Shown: positions 1-10,668, counted from the first letter of the stretch. The stretch: 64,000 bases of DNA from an uncultured Victivallales bacterium (GCA_934661375.1 CAKUJH010000007.1:42239-106238); one strand, 5' to 3'. Program-made: numbers and translations. The notes: a model not told the origin generated them from the sequence alone.

Positions 1-1
1 A

Positions 2-3000
2 ATCTACACGGTCGGGGAAGGAAAGACTTACACCAGGATCGGCGATCTGGGGACTTTGCTGAACGGCTCGGATGTTCAGATTGTCCTTTCTTCCAATATC
101 AAGGAAGTCAAAAGTATTACCGTCAACGGCAACGTGTTTGTTCACACGAACGATAAAGGGGACTACAAATGGGACATGGGCGGACACGCCTTGACTGTCT
201 CCAACGGGGCGTCTTTGACGGTGGAAGTTTCCAATGTCGATTTGTCCAACGCCGCTTCAGTGGACGTCGCCGGCAGCCTGACGCTGCAGAACAGCGGCAC
301 CTCTTCGCACAGTTCCAATATCAACGTCAATCTGCTTGACAACGGCAAACTGACTCTGCAAAAGAATGTTACGCTGTCCAGCGCGACCGCAACGGGCAAC
401 AGCAATACGCTGAACATGGATTCCACCAGCGTGATTGAGACATTCACGCTCAATGGGGGGAATCTGGATTTCACAGCCGGCACGATCAATACCCTGACGA
501 ACGACAGCGGCGCGGCTGCCGCGGGGAAGGGAGCCGCTTTCGGCGCCGTGATAAACTCCGGAGTATTCACTCTTGACGGCGGCCGCGCGGATTCCATTTC
601 CAGCAGCGATAATTTGACCGTCAACAGCGGTTTCGTCGAGACGGTTGTTGTCAGCGGCGGCTCTCTCACGATTTCCGGCGGCAACATCAATACGGTGGAG
701 AACAGCGGAATGGCAGCTTTCAACGGCGGAACAGTCACCAATTTCGGAAATACCGTTTCCGGCACGCTGAATCTCAGCGGCAGCGCCGCCGTTGCCGAAA
801 GACTGACCAATGACGGTGTTTTGACCATCACCGGCGGCAACGTGGAGGCTCTGACCAATACCGGCGCGAATGCCACGATTTCCGGCGGCAAAGTAAACGC
901 CATCACCAACTCCGGCAGCAATCTTGCCGTCTCCGGCGGTTCAATCGGGGATGTGATGAATGAAGCATCCGGCAGCATTGACGCATCCGGCGGCACATTC
1001 GGCAAGATCGACAACTTTGGCGACCTGCATTTCACCGGCGACACGACGACCGGAATGATTCTCAATGAAAAAACTTTGACCGTTGACGGCGGCGTAACTC
1101 TGACCATCAAAACGCTGCTGGGTGCGACAGCCATTGAAAACAAAGCCGGCGGCACGATCAATCTGGACGGCACTTTGCTCAACGGCAATACAGAGAAGAC
1201 CGGGACCGGCATCCGGAATACCGACGGCGGGACAATCAACGGAACGGGTGAGATCAGCGGATTTACTTATGCCGCGGAAGTTCTGACCGGCGAATCGCTT
1301 GTCGGAATCACAACGACCAACAACTTGCGCGCTCTGCTTGTATCGCTGACCGTTACAGGAAAAACGGTTACCGCCGCAGGAGAATACACCACCATCAACG
1401 ACGCCCTGGATTTCGTTGCCGGCAATACCGCCAATGACTATTCCGTCAACATCAAGCTGGATCTGAACGATTATGAAAACTGGAATACTTTCCTGACCGT
1501 ATCCGGAGACAGAACCCTGGACAACCTGTTCAGCATCAATTCCAATACGAAAACGAACAGCGGCGAAAATGTCCAGCTGACACTGGTTCTGGACGGGACC
1601 ATGACACTGGCGCTGCCCGGGGACCGCAACGGCGGATTGATCGCTTTTGACAATATCTCGCTGCACATCAATAACAGTGCGGCTCTGACCGTCAATGCGG
1701 GATCCATTCTCAAAATTTCCGGAACTTATTCCGTGATAGAAAGCGTTTCCGGTCTGGGTACGGCATTTGTGATTGCCAGAGTCAAAGACGGCGCCGCACA
1801 GCTGACCAATTACGGCACCATGACTGTCAACGGCTCCTTCAAGGCAGATTACGTCGGACTGAAAACCGGTGTTTCCGCCATTACCAACTACGGGACATTG
1901 ATTTTCAATGCCGGAAGTTCGTTTGAGATGACCGCCGCCATCACGTCCGGTCTGTCCGTCAGACCCGCGGTAACCGGGATCACCAACATGACGAACGGCA
2001 CTTTTACCGCCGACACGGCAAAATTGAGCATGAATGTCTCCGGCAGAGCCGCAACATCCGTTCTGTTCAGCAATGCCGGAACGGCGTCGTTCACGGACAG
2101 CACGGCGAGTGTCAAGGCATCGGGTTCTGCACAGACTTACGGTCTGTTCAACAACGGGAAACTGACGCTGACGGACAGTTCCGTGGATGCGTCCGGTGGT
2201 TCGGAAGCATACGGACTGTTCAACGGCAGCAGCGGCGAAGCCAAATTCATTGTCACGAAACTGCCGCCGCCCATCACGGAAACTCCGGGAATGACCTATA
2301 CGGATTACCTGAATCAGCTGTATCACATCAAAGGTTCGACTTATTCGGTCTACAACGAAAACATTTTCAGCACGGAAAACAAAGTCGTCTCCGGTTCCGG
2401 ATATACGGTGGACAAAGGTCTGCTGACCGGTACGGTGAACGGCATGGATTTCCGCGACGCCCCGCTTTTCGCCTTGATCGGAGATGTCCATACGCAAGGC
2501 CGCGCGGACAGCAGCGGCAGAACCACAACTGCGCTGAGCGATGTTACGGTCGACGGCAAAGTCAGTTCCTACGGAAACGCGCTGGTCGATATGAAGAATC
2601 TCCGTCTGAACGGCGATGTAATAAATCAGCTTTCCACCATTCTGGTTTCCGGGGATTTCATGTCCTCCGACTTTTACTTCGGCAGTACTCATGTTTCTTA
2701 TGACAATGCCATCAACATCTGGAATGATTTCTCCGGCTCAACGACGGGCAGCAATGCCGGCGGTTCCATCTATTTCGGTACGGACCAGACCGGTGCCAAT
2801 ACCCGCGTGAATTTCAGCATGACGGACAATTATGCGTTCTACAACCTGACCGGAGCCATGACCATCGCGAACTTCAGCAATCTGTCCAGCGAAAAGAATC
2901 CCGTGCAGATTTACAACTCCGGCGTGTTCACTCTGGATGCAACCAACGCGGACAAAGGAACCGGCAAGTATTATACTCTGTATGTCAAGGAAGCGGAGTA

Positions 3001-6000
3001 CGGGGTCGGCTCCCCGTTGATGAACACTATTGGAAATTATACAAATGCGAAGGGCGTCCTCGATCACGGTATCCTGAACGTGAATATCAACGGCGTCAAC
3101 CCCGCTTCCCCGGTCCGGAACGCAATGACTTTGACCGGGCTGGACATCCGCAATACGCAGAACTATTCCGCGGCAATTACCAACTATGCAGGCATGTTGA
3201 CCGTCAACGGCGGCATGTTGAGTGCGACGTATTCCGCATTGGACAACATCGAAAAAATAGTGTCTTACCTCAGCGGCGGGACTTTGTCTGAAGTATATGT
3301 CTCGACCCCGATTGCGATATTGAACGGTCTGGAAAAGATTGCGGGGGCGGCATATTCCGTACGCAATGCCGGCAAGCTGACGGTCAGCGGCACGGACACT
3401 GCCGCGACGCTGTTCACGAATGAACTGGATTTCAGCTCCAATCATGTCGGCGACTACACTGCTGTGGTGAACAGTTCGGTGTCGGTTTACATGCAGGAAT
3501 TCGATTCCGGAACGAACGATGTTCCCACGATTGATTACATCTACTGGTGTTCTGCATTCACGAACGCAGCTTTCAAGGTAACGAATGTCAGTACCGGGGC
3601 TGTGCTTCCGGGCGTGAAACTGTACCGGATGGCGGCGGATTCCTACACCGCCCGCACCCAGGTTGACCTGCCGCTGGATTACACCTATACGGTTCCCAAT
3701 ACATCCGATGTGTGGCGCGGTTACGGCAACGCCCTGGTCGAAGCGTCCGCCGTTTTGCAGAACGTTTCCTTCAGTGCGAAATCTTCGCCCGACACCCAGC
3801 TGGTGTTCCAGAACTGGGGCAGCCTGATCGTAAAAGACATCAAAGACGCCGGAAACCAGTTCCGCGATTTTGATTTCCTGATCAGCAACAGTTCATTCAC
3901 TTTGAGCGGCGTCAGTTTCTGGGCGTCCGACAGCAGACCCTGGGATCGATTCCATCCGGGCACCAAGCCGTCCAGGAATTACGAGCATCGGACGAATGCC
4001 GACATCACGGTCGGATTTGATGTGGCGGCTTCGCACATTGTCCGGAATGAAGGCGAGCTGACCATGCGCGGCGAACTGGCGAATCCGGACGGCAGCCAGC
4101 TGGATTACAACGGGCGCATCATTGCCGACGGTTCGTCGCTGACGGTCATAACGTCATCGAAACTGCGTCTGGTGAACTTCTCGGTGATCGGCGCAAACAC
4201 ACCGTATGCGATCCAGGTGGAAGCCGGCGGACAGCTGGGAATTTATAACGGAAACTACGATTCCGGCAATAATGAATGGAAAGGCGGAAGCAATGCCTAT
4301 ATCACCGCTGCGGGCGGCACGGCAATTCTGAATCACGGAGCCGTGGAAATGATCAACGGCGCCATCACGGGCAGCGTGAACGGCATCGAGTCCACAGACA
4401 TGGCGGGACGGCTGGCGGTTGTCAACTCCACCATTGCCGGGAACAGCGGCTGGGGCATCATTTCCAGTATTGCCGATCCGGGTTCCGGCAAATGGAACTT
4501 CCTGGTGGCGAATTCCACGGTCTCCTACAATACAGAGGGCGGAATCTGGATCAAAGCCGGAAAACTGTCTCTGGTCAACTCCATCGTGCTCAACTCTCTT
4601 TCCGGCGATAACGATGTGAAGGTCGCAGGCGGAGCCTCGCTTGACACTTCCTACGGCGGCAACATCTACGGTCCCGGAACAGCGTCCGACGGTCAGTCCA
4701 AACTGATGAACACGTTCGGCTCTCCGAGCCTGGTCTGGAATGACACATATCATGTCATTTCGGTTCTTGCCGATGCCGATGCGCGCACCATGTCGGTGGC
4801 GTGGTCGTTCGACGCGCAGGAATCCGGATTCTTCGTCATCGGAACGATTTACAATACGGCGTCCGGCGGAAAATACAGTATCCATTACGACCAGCTGGGC
4901 AATGCCCGCGAGACTTCCGGCAGCGTGATCGGCGCATACGTGGCGGAAGGTTCTCCGACTCCGCCGACCATATCGGTCATTGTCAACACCTTCAAGGAAG
5001 ACAGCAATCCGAACAACAATGTGTGGAGTCTGCGTGAAGTCATTGAATATCTCCAGAGCGACAAAAACACCTCCGGAGCATATGAAGTGGCGTTTGACTG
5101 GGATGCGCTGCTGGCGGAGGAATCCGATGTCAGCAAGTGGGTTTTCCTGCTGGACAACACCGGCGGCGCGCTGAAATTCGACGGCGGCAATGATGCGGGA
5201 ATCACCAGCATTGTCATCAACGGTTTCTACAACGGCAATACCAATATGATCACCGTCAGCGGCGACAATCTTTCCGATTCGGTTTTCGTGGTTGACGGCA
5301 TGGATCTGACCTTGTCGAACCTGACGGTGGACGGCGCCGGGACGGCGGGAACCGCCGTGAACGTGAACGGCGCGGCGGTCCGGCTGGAAGGCACCGCGAA
5401 CACCTCGCTGACGGTGGACGGAAATGTTTCCTTCACCGGCGGCAATACGACCGCCGACGGCGGCGCGATTTATGTCGGAGCCGGAGCCGTCCTCACCATG
5501 ACCGGAACCGGGAACGTCATCTCCGGGAACACGGCGAACAACGGCGGCGGCATTTACAATCTCGGCACGGCGACGGTTTCCGGGACGGAAATCAAGGGCG
5601 GCAAGGCGGCGAACAACGGCGGCGGCATTTACAACAGCGGGACACTGACCGTTGACGGCAATATTGAAAACAATGCAGCGGCGTCGGGCGGCGCATTCTA
5701 TATGGCGGGCGGCAGTCTGTCGGTCAACGGAACCATCACCGGGAACACGGCGAATGACGGCGGCGCGATTTATATGGCGGGCGGCAGTCTGTCGGTCAAC
5801 GGAACCATCACCGGGAACACGGCGAATGACGGCGGCGCGATTTATATGACCGGCGGCGATCTGTCGGTCGACGGAACCATCACCGGGAACACGGCGAATG
5901 ACGGCGGCGCGATTTATATGACGGGCGGCGATCTGTCGGTCGGCGGCAGCATCACCAACAACACTGCGTCAAGCGGTGCGGTGGTTCATCTGGCGGACGG

Positions 6001-8503
6001 CAATGCGACGATCGGCAGTCTGGATTCGCATGTCGCGATTTTGGGCAACAGCGGTTCGCTGGTGTACCAGACCGGCGGCGATCTCCAGCTCATCAATGCG
6101 CAGATCCGCAAAAACGGAACAGCCGCCGACAGCGGTCTGTCCCTGTTCGATGCGGCAGGCGGCACGCTGTCCGTTTTGAACAGCACGGTCACTGAAAACT
6201 TCGGAGACAGCCTGAATGTGCTGAAGATGTCCGGCAGTGCGACGGTGAACCTCGGCGATGCGACCCTTGCATTCAACGGAAACGGGAAAAATGCCGCGAT
6301 GCAGCTGACCGGGGGAACGCTGAACGTGGTCAATTCGATAGTCGATCATACCGGCGGCCTGTCCGCTGTCACGTTGAATCAGGTCGCCAGCCTGCTGAAT
6401 GAAGATGTGAATCAGATTTTCGCAATGGATGAATACGGCACGCCACGCGACGGCAAGAACGGGACGCTGAAAATCAGTTTCTCCGGACTGGCCGGCAAAG
6501 GCGGAGTGATGACCGGATTTGCCCGTACCGTCAGCGGAACACAGCTGTTCTATCAGACGGCGTCGGGCGGCTCCTGGTATGATGTTTCCGGCAATGAAAT
6601 TTCGGGAACGGTAACGGTGATCGACCGCGGCCAGAATGATGTGGTCCGCGATTACAACGGCTACGGACAGCTGAGCATCGGGGCGTTCTCGCTCGGCAGC
6701 ATGAACAATCAGTCTCTTGTGGTCACGATCTCCGGAGACAAGATGGATGAATACGACGGTGAAACGAGTCTCCGCGAGGCTCTGGAATATGCCGATTATC
6801 TTTACAGCACCACCGGAGTGGTTCAGACGGTCACGTTCAAGCCGGGCCTCGGCTACGTGGAAGCCGATCAGACGTTCACGGTCAGCAGTTCCGTGAATAT
6901 CAGCGGAAGCGTTACCGTGCAGCCGGGCGCCGGGTTCGCCGGAAGCAGCATTTTCACCGTGAAGGGTGATTCGACGCTTACCGTGAACGGTCTGACGGTG
7001 GACGGCGACGGCAAAGCCCGCGGTTTCGAGGTCATCAATTCCAATTTGAACCTGAACGGAACTGTGGTTCGCGACGGCATTGCCGGGCAGGGCGGCGGCG
7101 TTTACGCCACGAATTCGAACATTACCGTGAACGGCGGAGCATTCAGCGGCAATACCGCCGCGGCGGAAGGCGGCGCGGTTTATTTGAATGGCGGAGCGTT
7201 GAATGCGTCCGGAACTTCCTTCGACAGCAACAGCGCGGTTGACGGAGCGGCGATATATTCGCTGGGCGGACTGGTCGGCCTTTCCAATGTCGGCGTCAGC
7301 GGCAATCAGGCGTCGGCAGGAGCGGTAATTACCGCCGCCGGAACCGGAGTTTACATGAATGAAAGCACGTTCATCGGCAACAAAGCCGGCACAAATCTGG
7401 TGGACGCCGGCGGGAAAATCACGGCGTTGACGGTTACGACAGCGGACAACACGACCGGTTCTTCCCTGTTCAAAGGGACGGCGGCGGACATTGTGAACTC
7501 CTCCATCACGGGGACCGCCGGAGACGGTTCGGCGCTGGTGTCGGTGCCGGGGCTGGCGCAGGTCGCCAACTCGGTGATCGTCGGCGACGGCATGGCGGAC
7601 AGCGTTTCCGCGGGCGAAGTCTATGCGGCTTACTCCATCTTCGGGAATCAGCCGGGCAATCTGAGCGTGAACGACGGCAATGTGTTCGGACAGACCCGCG
7701 GCAGCGTGTTCAACGGTCTGGTCAACGGCAAACTGACTACGGCGAAAAATTCTCCGGCGTCAACCGGCGTCTGGACCACGTACGATGCGGCGAGCGGCGA
7801 AATCAACTACACGACCCGTCCGGACAGTGTCTGGACCGAAGGTTACAATCCGAACCGTATGACCTGGAACTACCTCGGACCGGGCAATCGTCCGGGCAGA
7901 TACATTGCCTCCAATCTGGTGGGCAGTGCGGAAATGTCGCCGAGCATCGGCGCATTCTGGGGCAACAGCGTCAAACCGGATTTCGGACCGGGCGTGAATG
8001 CCGGCATGGTGGATCCGTCTTACAGCGGTCTGTTCTCGACCGACTGGAGCAGTTATGCTCTGGCGAACGGAATCCTGATTGATCCCGGGTTCTACCTGAC
8101 TTTCGCCACGGATTCGGAACTGGGCTGGTATGATGATCTCTACCGGCAGCTGTTCGGACGGCGTTACACGGATCTGGACAGCTTCTCGGTGATCACGGGC
8201 CGCGGCGACGTGGGTCAGACGCCGAGCGGCGAAAATGACATTGACCTGAGTGTCAAGGGCATGGTGGAAGACGACTTCTCCGAGTTCATCGAAGCGCCGT
8301 ATCACGCGGAAGACGGAGTTCCGCTGACGGAAGAGGAACTGAACCAGATCCGCAATGCGGCGGTTACGGGCGAACGTCCGGAAGACAGCCTGAATCTGTC
8401 GGAAACGGTTCATCAGAAAGTTGCCAGCGCGCTGCGCAGTGCGGATCTGTTCAAGGACAGCTTCGACAAGGCTCTGGACACTCTGCTGGGACTGGATGCG
8501 TAA
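2..8503 (+). CDS. Giant beta-helix surface protein (3' part; start lies outside the window)
   Basis: The frame is open from the first bases of the window, so the true start is upstream; about 2,830 residues are visible. The protein is Gly/Ser/Thr/Asn-rich and built from short beta-strand turns. The first ~450 residues use alternating 'SGG..' and 'T(N/D)..G' turns like AIDA-type adhesins. Around residues 1655 and 2240 two modules begin with a 'SLRE(V/A)' motif and continue with Pmp-like 'GGAIY' and 'GNTA' turns and 'NST..N' / 'NSIV' turns, as in right-handed parallel beta-helix proteins of the CSLREA type. The last ~75 residues are predicted helical and charged; I see no C-terminal 12-strand autotransporter barrel or LPXTG/PEP-CTERM anchor. 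A surface or secreted adhesin/glycan-binding role is inferred from the fold only. The next gene, 56 bp downstream, encodes an outer-membrane factor, suggesting type I-like export. Confidence 0.8.
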   Translation: MYTVGEGKTYTRIGDLGTLLNGSDVQIVLSSNIKEVKSITVNGNVFVHTNDKGDYKWDMGGHALTVSNGASLTVEVSNVDLSNAASVDVAGSLTLQNSGTSSHSSNINVNLLDNGKLTLQKNVTLSSATATGNSNTLNMDSTSVIETFTLNGGNLDFTAGTINTLTNDSGAAAAGKGAAFGAVINSGVFTLDGGRADSISSSDNLTVNSGFVETVVVSGGSLTISGGNINTVENSGMAAFNGGTVTNFGNTVSGTLNLSGSAAVAERLTNDGVLTITGGNVEALTNTGANATISGGKVNAITNSGSNLAVSGGSIGDVMNEASGSIDASGGTFGKIDNFGDLHFTGDTTTGMILNEKTLTVDGGVTLTIKTLLGATAIENKAGGTINLDGTLLNGNTEKTGTGIRNTDGGTINGTGEISGFTYAAEVLTGESLVGITTTNNLRALLVSLTVTGKTVTAAGEYTTINDALDFVAGNTANDYSVNIKLDLNDYENWNTFLTVSGDRTLDNLFSINSNTKTNSGENVQLTLVLDGTMTLALPGDRNGGLIAFDNISLHINNSAALTVNAGSILKISGTYSVIESVSGLGTAFVIARVKDGAAQLTNYGTMTVNGSFKADYVGLKTGVSAITNYGTLIFNAGSSFEMTAAITSGLSVRPAVTGITNMTNGTFTADTAKLSMNVSGRAATSVLFSNAGTASFTDSTASVKASGSAQTYGLFNNGKLTLTDSSVDASGGSEAYGLFNGSSGEAKFIVTKLPPPITETPGMTYTDYLNQLYHIKGSTYSVYNENIFSTENKVVSGSGYTVDKGLLTGTVNGMDFRDAPLFALIGDVHTQGRADSSGRTTTALSDVTVDGKVSSYGNALVDMKNLRLNGDVINQLSTILVSGDFMSSDFYFGSTHVSYDNAINIWNDFSGSTTGSNAGGSIYFGTDQTGANTRVNFSMTDNYAFYNLTGAMTIANFSNLSSEKNPVQIYNSGVFTLDATNADKGTGKYYTLYVKEAEYGVGSPLMNTIGNYTNAKGVLDHGILNVNINGVNPASPVRNAMTLTGLDIRNTQNYSAAITNYAGMLTVNGGMLSATYSALDNIEKIVSYLSGGTLSEVYVSTPIAILNGLEKIAGAAYSVRNAGKLTVSGTDTAATLFTNELDFSSNHVGDYTAVVNSSVSVYMQEFDSGTNDVPTIDYIYWCSAFTNAAFKVTNVSTGAVLPGVKLYRMAADSYTARTQVDLPLDYTYTVPNTSDVWRGYGNALVEASAVLQNVSFSAKSSPDTQLVFQNWGSLIVKDIKDAGNQFRDFDFLISNSSFTLSGVSFWASDSRPWDRFHPGTKPSRNYEHRTNADITVGFDVAASHIVRNEGELTMRGELANPDGSQLDYNGRIIADGSSLTVITSSKLRLVNFSVIGANTPYAIQVEAGGQLGIYNGNYDSGNNEWKGGSNAYITAAGGTAILNHGAVEMINGAITGSVNGIESTDMAGRLAVVNSTIAGNSGWGIISSIADPGSGKWNFLVANSTVSYNTEGGIWIKAGKLSLVNSIVLNSLSGDNDVKVAGGASLDTSYGGNIYGPGTASDGQSKLMNTFGSPSLVWNDTYHVISVLADADARTMSVAWSFDAQESGFFVIGTIYNTASGGKYSIHYDQLGNARETSGSVIGAYVAEGSPTPPTISVIVNTFKEDSNPNNNVWSLREVIEYLQSDKNTSGAYEVAFDWDALLAEESDVSKWVFLLDNTGGALKFDGGNDAGITSIVINGFYNGNTNMITVSGDNLSDSVFVVDGMDLTLSNLTVDGAGTAGTAVNVNGAAVRLEGTANTSLTVDGNVSFTGGNTTADGGAIYVGAGAVLTMTGTGNVISGNTANNGGGIYNLGTATVSGTEIKGGKAANNGGGIYNSGTLTVDGNIENNAAASGGAFYMAGGSLSVNGTITGNTANDGGAIYMAGGSLSVNGTITGNTANDGGAIYMTGGDLSVDGTITGNTANDGGAIYMTGGDLSVGGSITNNTASSGAVVHLADGNATIGSLDSHVAILGNSGSLVYQTGGDLQLINAQIRKNGTAADSGLSLFDAAGGTLSVLNSTVTENFGDSLNVLKMSGSATVNLGDATLAFNGNGKNAAMQLTGGTLNVVNSIVDHTGGLSAVTLNQVASLLNEDVNQIFAMDEYGTPRDGKNGTLKISFSGLAGKGGVMTGFARTVSGTQLFYQTASGGSWYDVSGNEISGTVTVIDRGQNDVVRDYNGYGQLSIGAFSLGSMNNQSLVVTISGDKMDEYDGETSLREALEYADYLYSTTGVVQTVTFKPGLGYVEADQTFTVSSSVNISGSVTVQPGAGFAGSSIFTVKGDSTLTVNGLTVDGDGKARGFEVINSNLNLNGTVVRDGIAGQGGGVYATNSNITVNGGAFSGNTAAAEGGAVYLNGGALNASGTSFDSNSAVDGAAIYSLGGLVGLSNVGVSGNQASAGAVITAAGTGVYMNESTFIGNKAGTNLVDAGGKITALTVTTADNTTGSSLFKGTAADIVNSSITGTAGDGSALVSVPGLAQVANSVIVGDGMADSVSAGEVYAAYSIFGNQPGNLSVNDGNVFGQTRGSVFNGLVNGKLTTAKNSPASTGVWTTYDAASGEINYTTRPDSVWTEGYNPNRMTWNYLGPGNRPGRYIASNLVGSAEMSPSIGAFWGNSVKPDFGPGVNAGMVDPSYSGLFSTDWSSYALANGILIDPGFYLTFATDSELGWYDDLYRQLFGRRYTDLDSFSVITGRGDVGQTPSGENDIDLSVKGMVEDDFSEFIEAPYHAEDGVPLTEEELNQIRNAAVTGERPEDSLNLSETVHQKVASALRSADLFKDSFDKALDTLLGLDA
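5699..5986 (+). repeat. 72-bp tandem repeat, four units, inside the giant gene
   Basis: Four in-frame 72-bp units (24 residues each) start at 5699, 5771, 5843 and 5915. Units 1 and 2 are identical base for base, unit 3 differs mainly where the encoded AGGSLSVNG becomes TGGDLSVDG, and unit 4 diverges in its second half. Each unit encodes one 'GGAIY..GG.LSV.GTITGNTA' coil of the beta-helix. The near-identity points to recent expansion, so copy number may vary between strains. Confidence 0.9.
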
Positions 8504-8559
8504 CAATGGAAAGGAATGGAACGAAGACAATGATGAAATATGCAAAAACGGAGGTTCGA

Positions 8560-10668
8560 ATGAAGTCCAAGGCTTCGTTGTTTCTGGTATTCGGCACGGC
8601 CGCGGCGATGCTGCTGGTGAACGGCTGCAAAACCGAGGAAGATTACAAGCAGGAACGTATCCAGAAAGCAGCGGAGCAGTTTGATGCGGCGCGGAAACGC
8701 GATCTTGCATCGGACAGAATGCTGACGCTGCATGACTGCATCGGTCTGGCAATGAAAAACAATCTGGATGTGAAAGTCCAGAACATGGAACGCGATGCCG
8801 CGAAGAATGTCATGTGGGCGGAGATTCTGGGAATGCTTCCCGATCTGAGCGTTACGGACAACTTCACCACGCGCAGCAATCAGCCGGGTTCCCGCAGCAA
8901 GTCGATCGAATCCGACGGCGAAAGCTATGGTTACAGCACCAGCCAGGACCGCAACATCAACAATCTGAGCGTTGACATGGCGTTCAGCCTGCTGGATTTC
9001 GGTCTGGCGTTCTTCAACTCACAGCAGAGTCATGACCGCGTTCTGCTGAAACAGCGTCAGATTCAGCGTATGCGTCAGAATCTGACCATGGATGTGGTCC
9101 GCGCATATTTCAAAGTGGCTGCAGCCCAGCGTGCTGTCGATATCACCGGCAATCTGCTGAAACAGTGCAAAGACCGCACCGCGCTGATCGACACTCTGCT
9201 GAAACAGAAGAAAATCACGCCGTTCCGCGCGTTTGAGGAAAACAACCGTTTCCTGACGATGGAAAAGCGTCTCACCAACTACACTCGCACGTATGAAAAC
9301 GCCTGTGTTGAACTTCGTGCTCTGCTGGGCGTGTATCCTTCGGTGAATATCATTGTGGATGACAGCGTGCTGGACAAGATGCCGTCGTTTGATCTGCCGG
9401 AGATTGAGCTGCTGGAACAGATGGCGATCCTGAAACGTCCGGAACTGTATGAAATTGACATCCAGCGTCATATCAACATTCTGGAATGCCGCAAAACTAT
9501 TCTGATGATGCTGCCGAACGTGCAGCTGTACATGGATTTTGTGAACAACAATAATTCCTTCCTGTATCATCAGACCTGGTGGGAAATGGCTGTCCGCGCC
9601 GCCTACAATGCGTTGAAGACACCGCAGCATCTGGCGCGTTACATGGCGTACAGCGATCAGGCGGACATTGAAAAACTGCGTTCGTTCGCTCAGGCGATTA
9701 CCGTCATGTCGCAGGTTCGGATTGCGAAGGCGGACATTGCTTCCAGCATGGAACGTTACGAAATCAACCGCAAGGAACACCGCAATTACAGCGAGCACCT
9801 CAAAAAAGCGGAATCCATCAAACGCGTTCGGGGGTCGCTCTCCCAGCTGGAACTGGATCATCTGCGTCTGACGACTGCCGAAACGGAAATCGAACGTCTG
9901 CTGGCTCTCGGTTCCTGCTACATTGCACATTACCGTCTGCTGAACGCCATCGGCGTGGACAATCTGGATCCGGCGACGCAGACCGCCTTGAAGGCGGAAC
10001 TGGAACAGGGGAGGAAGCGCGCGGAAGCGGAACTGGCGCTGGCCCGTGCCGAATATGTCAAGCAGATGGAAGATGCGGAAAACGCCCGTATCGCCCGCAT
10101 TCTTTTTGAAGACGGTCTCAAATATTATAACCAGAAAAATCCGCGTGCCGCGAGCGAATACTTCAAGCGTTCCGCGGAAAAAGGCAGCGCGACGGCGATG
10201 TTCTGTCTGGGCAAACTTTACTGGACCGGCAAAGGTGTTGAACAGAATCGTCAGACTGCGTTCAATTACTTCAAGAAAGCCGCGGACGCCGGCAATCCCG
10301 AAGCAATGTCCACGGTCGGCTGGCTGTATTACGCAGGAGATGTGGTTCGCCAGAGCTATTCTTCCGCGGCGGAATATTATCTGAAAGCGGCGGAGAACGG
10401 CCGCGACAGGGCGTATTACTGGCTGGGCGAGATTTCCTGCAAACAGGGAAAATATGACCAGGGCATGGCTTATTTCAAGAAAGCCGCCCGTGCGGAAGAA
10501 GCGGATGCCACCGCAATGGTTCGGATCGGAAATCTGTATTTCGAAGGAAATTGCTCGGAAGGCAAAAACTTTGCCAAGGCCAGAGAATGGTTCAAACGCG
10601 CACAGAGCAAAGGTGATGCGTCTGCGAAAGAATGCCTCGCTATGCTGGATGTGGCGGAAGGCAAATAA
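8560..10668 (+). CDS. TolC-like outer-membrane factor lipoprotein fused to Sel1 repeats
   Basis: The start at 8560 is preceded by GGAGG at 8550-8554 (5-base spacing) and opens a lipoprotein signal peptide with Cys in LVNGC; an upstream in-frame ATG at 8506 lacks this. Residues ~40-480 have the long helical pattern of outer-membrane efflux proteins (LTLHDCIGLAMKNN near the start, then paired long helices), the family that forms the TolC/OprM channel. From about residue 520 to the end there are at least four Sel1-type helical repeats (AMFCLGKLYWTGKGV, AMSTVGWLYYAGDVV, MVRIGNLYFEG). Since the C-terminus of such channels lies in the periplasm, the Sel1 domain would be periplasmic and could dock partners. 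It lies directly behind the giant beta-helix gene, so it may be its exporter; no ABC or membrane-fusion gene is visible. The fusion is unusual. Confidence 0.8.
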   Translation: MKSKASLFLVFGTAAAMLLVNGCKTEEDYKQERIQKAAEQFDAARKRDLASDRMLTLHDCIGLAMKNNLDVKVQNMERDAAKNVMWAEILGMLPDLSVTDNFTTRSNQPGSRSKSIESDGESYGYSTSQDRNINNLSVDMAFSLLDFGLAFFNSQQSHDRVLLKQRQIQRMRQNLTMDVVRAYFKVAAAQRAVDITGNLLKQCKDRTALIDTLLKQKKITPFRAFEENNRFLTMEKRLTNYTRTYENACVELRALLGVYPSVNIIVDDSVLDKMPSFDLPEIELLEQMAILKRPELYEIDIQRHINILECRKTILMMLPNVQLYMDFVNNNNSFLYHQTWWEMAVRAAYNALKTPQHLARYMAYSDQADIEKLRSFAQAITVMSQVRIAKADIASSMERYEINRKEHRNYSEHLKKAESIKRVRGSLSQLELDHLRLTTAETEIERLLALGSCYIAHYRLLNAIGVDNLDPATQTALKAELEQGRKRAEAELALARAEYVKQMEDAENARIARILFEDGLKYYNQKNPRAASEYFKRSAEKGSATAMFCLGKLYWTGKGVEQNRQTAFNYFKKAADAGNPEAMSTVGWLYYAGDVVRQSYSSAAEYYLKAAENGRDRAYYWLGEISCKQGKYDQGMAYFKKAARAEEADATAMVRIGNLYFEGNCSEGKNFAKAREWFKRAQSKGDASAKECLAMLDVAEGK

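Noticed and set aside
941..2692. Long open frame on the minus strand opposite the giant gene (583 codons)
   Set aside because: GC-rich shadow frame with Arg/Gln/Gly-rich low-quality composition and no motif; the plus-strand beta-helix frame is continuous and clearly coding.
4276..5174. Several overlapping plus-strand frames inside the giant gene
   Set aside because: Out-of-frame shadows, Arg/Ser-rich, no start signals.
5699..5986. CRISPR-like array
   Set aside because: The repeats abut without spacers, are in frame and encode beta-helix coils.
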